A stretch of 64,000 nt of DNA from Anadara kagoshimensis (taxonomy: Eukaryota; Mollusca; Bivalvia; Arcoida; Arcidae), in NCBI GenBank assembly GCA_021292105.1, contig CM037870.1:16277234-16341233 (forward strand), in the 5' to 3' direction. Made by a program: the position numbers and the translations under genes. A model generated the notes under the pieces. The model saw only the letters and a program-made list of their open reading frames with translations. It did no database searches and had not been told where the DNA came from. Each line of letters begins with the position of its first letter. Position 1 is the stretch's first letter. Shown here piece by piece: positions 36,996-47,477 of this stretch.

Positions 36996-38051
36996 CTTTC
37001 AGGAAAATATTCAATCCTTCTCCTAGTGGATAAAAGGACTTATTAGTTGGACAAAATAGAGCTTCAGTTTCAATGTCCGCTGCATGCCCAAGGACTTGGA
37101 TCAACCTTCTGTTACATCCTTTGTTTTCTATCCAACACTTTTGAAATTGTATTTCTGGCTCACAAAAATCCTCTTCTATCTGGCAATTTGTACTACCCAT
37201 GTCAGAAATGATCTTTTTGATACTATTTCTGTTTCTATCAGTTGCTTCTTGATGCATGTTAACTCTTGTCACGTGGATTTTGTTGCTTAATTGACATTTG
37301 AGAATTTTTCCAGCAGACATTCTGTTTTTTTCTGTTCCTTCCACAATGAGATTTTTCATGTCACTTGATGGGAAGATTTTCACATTAAAGTCTGATTCAA
37401 GTTTTTTAATTTCATTCTGAAATACATGTATTTTGTTCATATATTGAACTTTCCTTTTCCCAACCATAACTTTTGTATATCCCTCCACATACCTATTAGC
37501 ATTTGTATTTGGGGTTTTCAAATAAGCACAATCTAACTTCATAATATTTTCACCAGCATTGTTCTGATCGTACACAGATTTTATAATGTCTAATGCTTCT
37601 TGCACATTTTCCTTTTTTCCTATAAGTAACGTATTCATTCCACCCTCCAGAAGTAGATCTACCTTCTCCTGCTTTATAAGATTACTAAGTATTTTCTCAG
37701 CTGATATAAAATACTGCATGCCTTGATCTGATAAATCCCTAATTATTATGTCTTCTTCCATTGGTTCTAATAAAGCCAAAAGTTTATCACCAATATCATT
37801 AAATGTTACTCTGCCTTCAGGATCACTAACTACCACCTTCAAACCTTCAATACATTGTGTAAGTCGGTAATTCACTGAAACCATTTTCTTTAGCTCCTCA
37901 AATTTGTGTTTTAACTGAAACTGCATTTTGATTGGCGACAAAGATATCAAAGCTTTAGATGACTGTTTAACCCTATTGTTTCTTGTTACAATTTTCATAT
38001 CTAAATAAAACTTTTTCCAAACACCAAAATATTTGCCCTGTTCATTGGATT
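36996..38051 (-). CDS. Exon: large KH-like segment 1 and start of macrodomain 1
   Basis: A 1,056-bp exon, phase 1 at both ends (acceptor TTTTTCTATTGCAG, donor GTATGTATAG). Most of it is a helix/strand series of the KH-like type, e.g. NEIKKLESDFNVKIFPSSD followed by NLIVEG and a helix. The last ~45 residues open macrodomain 1: RRLIQVLGHAADIETEALF then CPTNKSF and PLGEG. The order KH-like then macrodomain is that of PARP9 and PARP14. Confidence 0.82.
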
Positions 38052-38383
38052 CTGCAATAGAAAAAAACATCTTTATGATACATTTCAGTTATCATTATAA
38101 AACTACAGGTATTCAGAATTTGTCTTATCTAATATAGTCAGGAAACTGACTTGCTGCAAGTGCTCCACTGTAGGGGGTTCATGTCACGTGACTATACAAT
38201 GTAATCGACTGGGAAAAGCAAGACCACTGATTCTTTTTCTTAAATTAAGTCCTCAGATTTGGTTATTAACTGTTATTGGTTATTACACCTATATATGTAT
38301 TAGGGACAGTTCAGTTTTCTACAAAGAGATATGGTAACCTTTAAATACAATTAAAACTTTTTTCTGTTCAAATCTTAAAACTT

Positions 38384-38472
38384 AATTGTTTGATTGGATT
38401 GGATTGGACTGGATTGGATTGGATTGGAATTGATAAATTGATGGATGGATGATTTGATTTGATTGATTCATT
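38384..38472. repeat. Degenerate (ATTGG)n / (GATT)n simple repeat
   Basis: Runs of ggattggattggattgga and gattgattgatt. Confidence 0.85.
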
Positions 38473-38479
38473 GATTGAT

Positions 38480-38570
38480 TGGTTGATTAAGTTGGGTTTT
38501 ACGTCCCAGTCAATAATATTTCACTTATATCCAGTCATCACGCCGAATTTCCTGCATAGTTATACCTGCT
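38480..38570 (-). mobile_element. SINE family A tail fragment
   Basis: gttttacgtcccagtcaata and the next ~60 bases match the tail of the 7986 copy. Confidence 0.7.
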
Positions 38571-38648
38571 CTGGATTTATTCGTTGAAAGGACTTAATAA
38601 GTTGAGAAAAGTTCCTAAGTCATCCAACAGTTTCTCAATGTCACAATC

Positions 38649-38768
38649 ACTTACACACGCTTAATTGATGACGTCACAATCATTTTACGTGAGAACATCA
38701 ACAAAAATTGATTACGTTATTTTCAGCAGGCACGGATGGTGACATGAAAACTAAACATTTTATGTAAT
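38649..38768. repeat. Inverted relative of 28610-28733
   Basis: See the matching phrases attgatgacgtcac and acgtgagaacatcaac in reverse complement. Confidence 0.75.
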
Positions 38769-38809
38769 TTTATGTTTATTAATCATGTTTTATGTTGCAA
38801 ATGTGTGAG

Positions 38810-38975
38810 AAAAAGAATCCTACACAAGTAACAGGGTAAGACAGGGTAAGACAGAGATATCTCAAACTCGGATGAATATTTTCAATGTCCAGAACTTGCT
38901 AAAGCTCATTCTGGACAAGAAAATATTCATCCTCTGTCTTACCCTGTAACTGGTGTAAGATTCTATTATTCTTCC
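38810..38975. mobile_element. Foldback MITE, relative of 26120
   Basis: Arms aagaatcctacacaagtaac and (inverted) gttac-tggtgtaagattct, with acagagatatctcaaact next to them. Confidence 0.75.
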
Positions 38976-39024
38976 ATATCTGCTCATGTAAGATAGGGTT
39001 TTTCCCTATGTGAGATACGCGTAT

Positions 39025-39850
39025 CTCACATGACCACGTGACCTTTAGTGACGTCACAATCAAAAGACAATTACATGACGTCATCATAAGGAGAACATGA
39101 CGTCATCTTGCGGGAAAATGACATCCATTTCTTCACAATTTAGAAATTTTGAGTGCGTTTCAAATGAAAAATATTAGATTTTTTAATGAACCACTTTGTT
39201 TTGTAGTTTATACATTTTGTATAAACCAAAATCCGGTACGATCTATCCAATGGTCACATTTATTTTAAAGTAGAATGTCGAATTACAAAGTTAGATTTTA
39301 CAAACATGGCGTCAATGTTTATGTTCATTGTACTTGAAGCCAAATATTGGCACTAAAATGGAAGAAAAATAATCCATTATGAGTTTATCCATGTAGGATA
39401 GGGAAATCTCACCCTCGGGGTTGAACATTTCTGGTCAGAGATACTCATAATGGATTCTAATAATCTCATATGACCATGTGACCTTTAGCGACGTCATAAT
39501 CAAAAGACAATTATATGACGTCATCATGTTGGGAACATGATGTCATGACATCCAATTCTTCAAAATTTAGAAATTTTGAGTGTGTTTCAAATATTAAATA
39601 TTGAATTTTTGAATGAATGACTTTGTTCTGTAGTTTATACATTTTGTACAATCTCTCCAATGGTCTTATTTATTTTACATTAGAATGTCGAATTTCAATG
39701 TTAGATTTTAAAAACATGGCGTCAGTGTCTATGTAACTCATACTTTAAGCCCGATATTGACACTAAAATGGAAGAAAAATAATCCATTATGAGTTAATCC
39801 ATGCAGGATAGGTAAATCTAACCCTCGGGTTGAACATTTCTGGTCTGAGA
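39025..39850. repeat. 440-bp tandem duplication with CRE-like sites
   Basis: Copy 1 from 39025 and copy 2 from 39465 share ctcayatgaccaygtgacc, aatcaaaagacaatta, aacatggcgtca and aatggaagaaaaataatcca. Copy 1 has three TGACGTCA palindromes; copy 2 keeps one intact. Confidence 0.85.
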
Positions 39851-40227
39851 CTCAGCTAGCCTTGTCTCTGACTGAAAGTTCAACCCCTTGGGTGAGATTT
39901 CCTTATCCTACATAGATACTCAAAATGGATTCTTATAATCTTAATTTGTTGGCCCCAATGGAAAAAAATTGATCATTTATGCCATGAAAATGGCCACCAG
40001 GTGGTGCATCATAGTTTCTAAAGTAAGGTGAAAATTGATCCTTAACTTTTGTCATGTTATTTAGTCAAGGCCCATATACAACATATCAAAAATTAAATAT
40101 ATGTTTTCAGACGATTTGTAAAGTATGGGTCTACCTAAAGTCAAGACACGATATGTTTGATGATTTCTTTTTCATAAAGCAAACTAGCTGCAAAATTGAA
40201 AGTGAAATTTCATTTAAAAACATTTGC

Positions 40228-40540
40228 TTAATCAGTTACAGGAAGGAAAAACTTCAGGGTCGCACCGGGGATCGAAACCAGGACCTCCTGCACTATAGGT
40301 GAGTGATCTACCACAAAGCTACCAAGACTGCTACATTTCTCCCCTGTTATGTTGGAGTTTCCCACAGTCCCAAGTGAGAAATTACACAAAATGGCCCGTA
40401 ATTGCCAGTTCATCACTACACTGACCACCAAACTGTAACAGGAAGGAGAAAAAATGCAGGGTAGGACCAGGGATTGAACCCAGGACCTTCCCAATTTTAG
40501 CGGGATGCTTTACCCACTGAGCTACCCTGCCACCTTTCCA
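40228..40540 (-). mobile_element. Two tRNA-like SINE heads
   Basis: Minus strand: ggggatcgaaaccaggacct near 40266 and gggattgaacccaggacc near 40471, followed by ctgagctaccctgcc. These look like tRNA-derived pol III promoters of a SINE family distinct from A and B. Confidence 0.55.
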
Positions 40541-41517
40541 ATCTTGCCAGCCACAAATTCACAAAGTATTTACAGTGGCTGTTTTTAGTGTAACGTGTAA
40601 GGGTGTCGTACCCAGGTTATTTCCTAGGATTCAATAAGATAATACAATAAAGGGTTTCTTTTAAAAAGGAAATTAACCACAAGCTATAATAATTGTTAAC
40701 CAAACCACTGTTTGCGAATAGCTCACGAGTAATTTAAGCTTTAATTTAAAATAAGGTGCACGAGCAAATATATACAGATAAATTAACTGAGCAAACATTA
40801 AATGGACAGAATGAATTTATAAAAATTATAGTGTAACAAATGTTTATTTAAAAATGATTATCTATGATTTAAGGGTGGAAAACTTGCTTTTTCTGAGCTT
40901 AATTTAAAGAGTGAAATCAGCTTTCTTGGTCTGCCGCGCACTAGCTGCTACATAAAATGTACAGTGCGCACCAGGAAGACTTACTGTTGCACACAAGCAA
41001 GTACATGTATATAATATGTACAGCTATATCTTCAATAGATAGCCGAATAAGCAGTATAAACCAAAGTAACTATACAGCATCTGACTAAAATAACTACCAT
41101 AAAAATACAGCCTTTTTCTTCTGTGAACAGATACAAACTGACCCCGCTGTCAAGTTTTCATTCTCTTATATACCCAGCCACTGTTGCATCTCGGGTAATA
41201 ATCAGTGACGTCATCAACTTGATCATTGGAATGATTGACAGCTATTCAGAATCAATAACACAATTAAAAGGTTTGAAAACATTTATTACATTAGTCACAA
41301 TGGGTTCATATTTTGAACTTTAATGATTTTTGAGACTCCTAAAGTTTGAACCTTCCACTGTCATTTATGCTGTTTGTGTTATTTTGTTATCTGAAATCAA
41401 TATACAATTATATTATACCTCATCAGAAAAATAATATATGATCTGTAATTTGATTGGATCGTTAGATCATGTGATCAGGGTGGAGAAAACATTGATTCCC
41501 CCTCTGAAAATATCATA

Positions 41518-41692
41518 TAGTCGAACCTGCCTTAAAGGCCACCTCTATATAAGAGCCAAATGCCAGGCCAGTAGATTTGTATCCCAATCGTTCTTTATTC
41601 ATATAATTTGGACCTGTATATAAAGGCCATTTGCCCATAAAGGCCACTTTTACTTGTTCCCTTGGGTGGCCTTAATAGACAGATTTGACTGT
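41518..41692. mobile_element. MITE P copy
   Basis: Ends TCGAACCTGCCTTAAAGGCC and (inverted) CAGTCAAATCTGTCTATTAA. Confidence 0.85.
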
Positions 41693-41894
41693 ATATCCCA
41701 CCCCTTCGGAACACACAATATAATATCAGTATGATACCATGTCATGGATAGAAAATCGGTTTTGACATTCTAACAGTTGCCTCTGATGAGTTCGGATAAG
41801 AGAAAAAATGACAGGGACATAGATTTATGGTCGTTTCAAACAATTAAAAAAACCAACTTTCTTTTTTATTACCATGGTGATGTTTCATTTTGGT

Positions 41895-42392
41895 ATAATA
41901 AACAATTTATTGCCTCGACTGAGGGAGATATTATAAGTTATACAGGGCTTTGGCAAGTTGCACAGCCCCATATACCCTGTCAAAGATTTATCTTTGATGG
42001 GGTACATGGGGCCGTGTAACCTGCGAAAACCCTGTATAACATTTTTGTCACCCTTCAAAGTGTTACCAGTTGGAACTTTTTAATTTCCATTTTGTATTTT
42101 GTGTGACTTGCGTATGTTGTCGCCATGTTTGTTTACTGTAACTAGACATCTGCAATGTATGAGTTACTTCCCTTTTACCACTAAACATTGCGTGCATTCA
42201 TGTACCCCGGCAGATTTCTGAATATAGTTCCATGTACCCGGGAAAGTTGACCAATCGCTATGTGAAAAATTTCTTTGAAGAGTGACATTTGTTCACCTTT
42301 ACCAAGTCATATGTCCATCGGGTTTGCCCTCAGGAAATATGGGTGAACAAATATTCTTATCTCCCTCAATCAAAGGCAGTAAATGTTTAATA
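41895..42392. mobile_element. ~500-bp TIR MITE with an inner inverted pair
   Basis: Outer ends aaacaatttattgcc-tc-actgagggagata and (inverted) taaacatttactgccttt-attgagggagata; an inner pair gttatacaggg at 41938 and cctgtataac at 42030. Confidence 0.65.
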
Positions 42393-43032
42393 TTAGAGGT
42401 GAAAAACAGTGAAAAACAGGTGTTAAATCAATTTCTGATCAGATACCGTGAAGTGACTGTGTCATACCGTGAACCAAACAGTCTTAAAATTAACCACGAT
42501 ATACCATCAAACAATATATAGTTGTGACCCTATCAAATAGGGGTGTGCGATATTACCGGTATACCGGTATATTGCGGTATGGCAGGGTCAATACAATATA
42601 CCGGTACGCAAAATAAAAAACCGGTATACTGCTGAAATTAAAAAAATCAGTAGATTATGCTTTACGGTCATTATTTTGTTATTAACACTTAAAAGGCTGT
42701 AATATAATCTTTATCTCGTAAGTGTTTGTCAACTACATACAAAATAAAGCGCGTCTGAGATGACAACATTTACATACATGTTGTGACCGATAATGGCAGA
42801 CGACAAAGTAAAATTAAACTTGTTTAAAACAAACGAGCAAAGGCAAAAGTGTGGTAACATTTTAAATTTAGGCAAATAGCAGGGACTATTAATGAAAATA
42901 TAGCAGTATGCACTGTCTGTAATGCAGACGTTAAATATGCTGGGGTACAAGAAATCTTACTTCGCACATTCGCCGCCATCACCCAAACTTGGATGCTGGT
43001 TCGGCTGTTTCAAAGTCATTCATTAACTTTGC

Positions 43033-43122
43033 AATATATTGCAATATGTATTGCAATATTTTCTCAAATATTGCAATATATTGCAATATTTTCTCAAATA
43101 TTGCAATATATTGCAATATGCT
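43033..43122. repeat. TTGCAATA-based tandem repeat within the hAT
   Basis: Repeated ttgcaatattttctcaaata and ttgcaatatattgcaatat; all six frames stay partly open, giving spurious ORFs. Confidence 0.9.
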
Positions 43123-43135
43123 TTTTTTCCCAATA

Positions 43136-43547
43136 CAGGGATTTTTCTGACCTTTTTGGGAAAAGGACTTTGGGATGAAATTGGGAAAATGCTCAACAAA
43201 AATGTAATTTTGGGAAAAATCACAACAACATATTAGAAATTTTAGACCACTAGAATACTGGTAATTGAACAAAATATATCGGTTTCATGGCAAAATAGCG
43301 CTGTCTCTTTTGTCTCTATATAAATCATCTAGCAAAATGTGGGTTAATATAGAGAAAAATCATCAGAAAGAGATATCCTCTGAATATGATTTTGACGATC
43401 TTGTGTGATTTTTATTTTTTTCTTCAAAAAATTGATAAACCTAGCTAATTGGGAATTTTTCACTACAAAATTGGGAAAAATGTATGGTTTTTTGCATTGG
43501 GAATGGGTCCCTTTACCGGACCCTGTGGATACCCAGAAAAATCCCTG
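43136..43547. mobile_element. TIR element CAGGGATTTTTCT nested in the hAT, duplication CAATA
   Basis: Ends CAGGGATTTTTCT / AGAAAAATCCCTG, CAATA at 43131-43135 and 43548-43552. The 3' ~300 bp match 32751-33063. Confidence 0.9.
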
Positions 43548-43593
43548 CAATACCCACCCCTACTATCAAATACAATTTCTTATATATGCTTAC

Positions 43594-43752
43594 GGCAGTC
43601 AACAGAACCAGATGCCTTTCCTGATGTACTAGAAGCAACTTTCTGTTCCATACTGGCTTTCGTCTTCTCTTTACCGACATTGGCACTATATCCACTATAC
43701 CCAGATGCCATATTTAATTTATCTGCATTGGTATGGTTTTTCTTAGTGCATA
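43594..43752 (-). CDS. Exon: short Ser/Lys-rich linker
   Basis: Between acceptor TATTTTAAG and donor GTAAGCATA the only frame without a stop encodes CTKKNHTNADKLNMASGYSG, then KEKTKASMEQKVASSTSGKA. Both borders are phase 1, matching the acceptor at 38051. The linker is disordered-looking, so identity rests on splice sites and phase rather than similarity. A hAT transposon ends about 24 bp beyond the donor. Confidence 0.55.
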
Positions 43753-43974
43753 CTTAAAATAAAAAACAAATAAAACTTTAGAAAAAACCAATACTTCTAA
43801 AAAACAAGAGCTGTTAGTAAGCAATGGCCAGTTAAGTTTCAAAAGTTGAAAATGTCAAAGAATGTCATAAATGACAATGCCGTCAGATAAACTTTGATCT
43901 GTAAAGCTGACTTGAGTCCACTCTGGTGAGCTAAAAAGGTTAAAAGCTACAGTCTGAATCTCAAAGAAGGATAC

Positions 43975-44350
43975 CAGAGGCCAGGTTGGCCTAATAAGAT
44001 GTTAGTTTACCAATCCAGGGTCTCTCATCACTGTGAGTTTGAGTCCCACTCAGACCATGTGTGGGAAATTTATTTTTCCTTACAGTTGGCCTTTACTGGT
44101 TCATCCGACATCAGTATAATGTGACTGAAGGAGTGGTACATTTGTCTGTGGCGTACTGACTCGGTGTGCTAGCATCTTAAAAGTTGCCCTGCATGCAGGC
44201 TGGTACAAGGCAGACCATAAAATATGCTTGCACTTCACATGAATGCAGTAGCTTGTTCATAGATTCATTTATTAATATTAATAAAGTAGTTCTCATTGTA
44301 AACAGCTGAAAAATTGTTGATGTGACATTAAGCAACATTCAACAACATCA
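43975..44350 (+). mobile_element. SINE family B
   Basis: Head (gaggccaggttggcctaa, then gtttgagtcccactc) first, tail ttaagcaacattcaac last. Confidence 0.75.
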
Positions 44351-44937
44351 AAGGAAGTTATCAATTGAAGTCACTGAATTTTTAAGCTCAGTTTTTGATT
44401 TATTATTTTAAAGGTGCTATACCTTTTAAAACAAAAAGATGTATGTCGCCAATCAAAGCTTTTACTACCCTTGATTTAGGGCCAAAAATGGGCCCCATTC
44501 CCATACTAAGGCAAAACATTTTAAAAATATTTTGCCATTTTTTTACCATTTTCTCAATATCTTTAGGTACCTTACTTTTTAGAGTCTAGCTCACCAAAAG
44601 TATTAATATAATTTTATATACTTTATTTATTTACATGTATTTACATGTTCTTTTAAAGTCTCACAATTTTTTTTACACTTTTGGTTATATTAATATGCAT
44701 TTCTATAGACATGCTGAATGAAATTGTTTGATTTTAAATTTAAAATCCCCAAATTGCATGGACCTACCTGTAAGTGTGCTATATTTCCAAAGTCATGGCC
44801 CTGCATGGCCACTTTTTTAAAAACAATCAGAGAAAAGTCCTGCCCATCAAATCAACCCATATTTAACACTTAGATCATTACTTTTGATTTGAAAATTGCT
44901 TAAATGATGCAAAGGGTCCCACATGTCACCATTAGCA

Positions 44938-45045
44938 TGCATACCAATCCATGTCCAAGCCAAAATCCCAAAACAAAGTAAAAACTTTGAAGCTGGAATG
45001 AAAGGAACATGGAACTAAGAGATGTGAGATATAATTAAAGGACAT
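44938..45045 (-). mobile_element. Small YIDD-type retroelement 3' fragment
   Basis: taccaatccatgtccaagcc and gaatgaaaggaacatgg match 53918-54110 with a deletion between. Confidence 0.6.
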
Positions 45046-45400
45046 GATAGATTCCAACTTTCAAAAAGTAATTATTTCAGCAAAGTTGTGAAAAAAGGAC
45101 TAAATATTTTTTTTAAATTTAGGTAATTTGTGGAAACCTAGACAATTATAACCTAACATAATGTTTCGTTAAATTCCAGACTTTTTCTTGCAATAACCTT
45201 GCCAGCAGTGACAAGTACATGTATTGTATTTTAAAATAACCTCATACAGGTCTAAGAGTGAAGTACATATTAATTTGCACAAAATGCTGATAAATGAGCA
45301 AAATTGAAAGAAAACAGAAGGGATAAAGCTGCAGACATCTGCAGAGATATTATTAGTTTGGTCAGAATATACGAACTAGGATAGATTCTGTTCAATGATT

Positions 45401-45414
<14 letters not shown>

Positions 45415-45474
<60 letters not shown>
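45415..45474 (+). repeat. Run of 60 consecutive G
   Basis: Preceded by (TG)n. It could form G-quadruplexes; the length may be partly a sequencing or assembly artefact. Confidence 0.85.
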
Positions 45475-45475
<1 letters not shown>

Positions 45476-45754
45476 CAGGGCATTTAATGTCTTGGTGATG
45501 GGTGTTAACTTGTGAACATTGTTATAACTGTCTTTGAGGCAAATCATGAGACATTCAAGTAACTGAGGACGGGAACCTCAATCCCATGTAATTGCCTTTT
45601 TTCTGGCTTTCTTCAACCCTCAGACATTATTATATAAAATGCCCGAGCCACAGTCGTCTGCCCGAGCACCCACATGTGAACACTTTTTATCATTTTGATG
45701 GATTTTTTCGACTTAAAAAACGTGATCATCTAGGGTGAAGTCAATATTGCTTAC

Positions 45755-45793
45755 CGCAAGGATGTATTTCTAAAAATACACGATTCCCATAAC
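45755..45793 (-). CDS. Candidate 39-bp upstream exon (weak)
   Basis: Acceptor TGTTGTCAG and donor GTAAGCAAT enclose 39 bp that read GYGNRVFLEIHPC with phase 1 borders, compatible with the exon at 43752. It is very short and without other support; the true N-terminal exons may lie elsewhere upstream. Confidence 0.15.
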
Positions 45794-45954
45794 CTGACAA
45801 CAGGGTTCGTTGTTATCAATATTCAGCGATTTAGTTTCACTTTAAGTAACAAATCATTACTATCCTTGGGGTCACGTGACAGGAATATCCATTCAGAAGT
45901 GAAAGTAATGACTGCGCATGTCTTGAACAATTGATCAGAGGCGAATTTGAAGCA

Positions 45955-46112
45955 CAGTCAAACCTGTCTATAAAGGCCACCAAAGGGAATCAGTAAAAGT
46001 GGCCTTTATGAACAGGTGACCTTTATATACAGGTCTAAATGATATGAATAAAGAACAACTGGGATACAATTTACTGGTCTTTACAATGTCGCTGATAGAG
46101 GTGGCCGGACTG
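45955..46112. mobile_element. MITE P copy
   Basis: Begins acagtcaaacctgtctataa and ends in ggtggccggactgta. Confidence 0.8.
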
Positions 46113-46273
46113 TATAGAGAAAAGATTTAAAATAAGGACAATATTTTAGTAAAATTAAACTTTTAAGAAATTAAAAAGTATCAATTTACTTGAAGCCGTG
46201 AAGTTTGTGCTAAAATCAAAAGTTTTTTCCGTAAAACGAATTTCTATGATCAAGCAGTTTTCCTCAAAGGGGC

Positions 46274-46365
46274 CAGTTTCATAAAAAAAAAAATACCCCT
46301 AGTATATAGTACTTTTTTATATACTAGGGGTATTTTTTTTTAAATTTTATTATGAAACTGGTCTC
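46274..46365. mobile_element. Short foldback
   Basis: Arms ccagtttcataaaa...tacccctagtatat and (inverted) atatactaggggta...ttttattatgaaactgg around agtactttttt. Confidence 0.85.
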
Positions 46366-47477
46366 TGTGGTTTTCTGTGATGTTGTTAGTCTCAATGACT
46401 GAAGTTTAGAGGTATGTAAACTCTCAAAATTAAATTACCAAGCCTTGGATATCACTTATAATTTTGGTTGCTGAAGTCAGTAATACTTAGACATTACAAT
46501 TTGCCCGCAAATATCACCATATAATGTAAAAAAAAAAAAAACAAAACAAAAAAACATTTGATCATCGATAGCCAGGGAAAAATCACCAACCTCCTTGGCG
46601 TGGGATTGAATTTCATCGTAATTAAATGCTGATCTTACCGTTTTATAAGGTAAATGGAACAAAGAAACATCAAAGAGTTTGAATACAAATCGCACATCGA
46701 CGACAACAAGTATTATTTTTCCCCGGTGTACGCTTAGCTGCAATTCTTGCAAAATCATAACAACCACCTAGCTGGGATTTTAGTGTACTTTAGCTGCATT
46801 TATGTGAACATCTCTTCATATATATGTTTGTGTTTGGTGTTGTTGTAAAACATTGCAAAATTAATTTTGTTCACTGACAAAACGTTTCTTGATGTGAACT
46901 TGTTTTAAGAATCGATTTTTCGTTGCAGACATGGACAAATTGTTCAAACTCAAAGGGCGAGATGAAAGTTTTTCACGTTTTAGGAAATTAAAATAGTATT
47001 TCTTCTAGACTGTCGCGTTTTGGGATAAAGGGACACTAAAATGTGGTATTTATTATATCTTTATGCTCGGGAAATATAATTTATTTGACTTCTTTGAAAA
47101 TATTATTGATAAGTTGAATCATTAACAATTATTTTCTTCAAACTGAAACAATATATTCAAAATTAACTCCGCTGTTATCCGCGATCAGTTTGAGTGTAAT
47201 CAGTGTTGTAAGAAAACTTACTAGCAGCCAATAAACTGTCACAGGACGACAGTGTAACGATTACTGTTGGCTTTCTTTTCGCTTCGACGATCCCAGCTTC
47301 CGCAACGCGTACATTGGAATTTACATACTGTGGAACTTACTTTCATGATAAATATCACGATGTCAAATACTACCAGGGTATTTTAATTCTGATCATGTTG
47401 TTTCAGCACCTTACTCTTGACATTGATGAGGTAATAGTGGTAAATAGCAATAACAAATAGGGTGGGTAGGATTGTAA

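Larger units (their letters stand above)
42538..43562. mobile_element. hAT transposon remnant, 8-bp target duplication
   Basis: CTATCAAA at 42530-42537 and 43563-43570 flanks ends TAGGGGTGTG and (inverted) TAGGGGTGGG. Inside, from about 42793, a start MADDKVKLNLFKTNEQRQK and a BED zinc-finger-like part (CTVCNADV, then a HxRRHHP-like part) survive with frameshifts. A TIR element is nested at 43136. Confidence 0.85.
1786..43752 (-). other. Multi-exon gene: KH-like / macrodomains / RING / Deltex fusion (partial)
   Basis: Fourteen exons on the minus strand fit together by reading phase and GT/AG borders and give about 1,746 codons. Seen in the translation: KH-like segments, three macrodomains, a C3HC4 RING and the opening of a Deltex C-terminal domain. 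Macrodomains bind ADP-ribose. RING-DTC proteins of the Deltex family are E3 ubiquitin ligases that also engage ADP-ribose/NAD. In vertebrates PARP9 (macrodomains) and DTX3L (RING-DTC) work as a complex in DNA-damage and interferon responses, and PARP14 has three macrodomains. The inferred role is an ADP-ribose-reading ubiquitin ligase in nucleus or cytosol, possibly immune. No PARP catalytic domain is seen. Gaps: no initiator exon, no exon joining 29402 (phase 0) to 17653 (phase 1), and the end of the DTC lies beyond the left edge. A split into two tandem genes in the 17.7-29.4 kb gap cannot be excluded. Confidence 0.75.

Noticed and set aside
41780-41810. GCCTCTGATGAG similar to the hammerhead start at 28042
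   Set aside because: No GAAA strand at a suitable distance and no stem II.
46477-46767. Minus-strand ORF of 96 codons followed by a good donor near 46638
   Set aside because: The donor leaves phase 0, which does not fit the next exon at 43752 (phase 1), and the translation resembles no family. A 5' untranslated exon is possible but unsupported.
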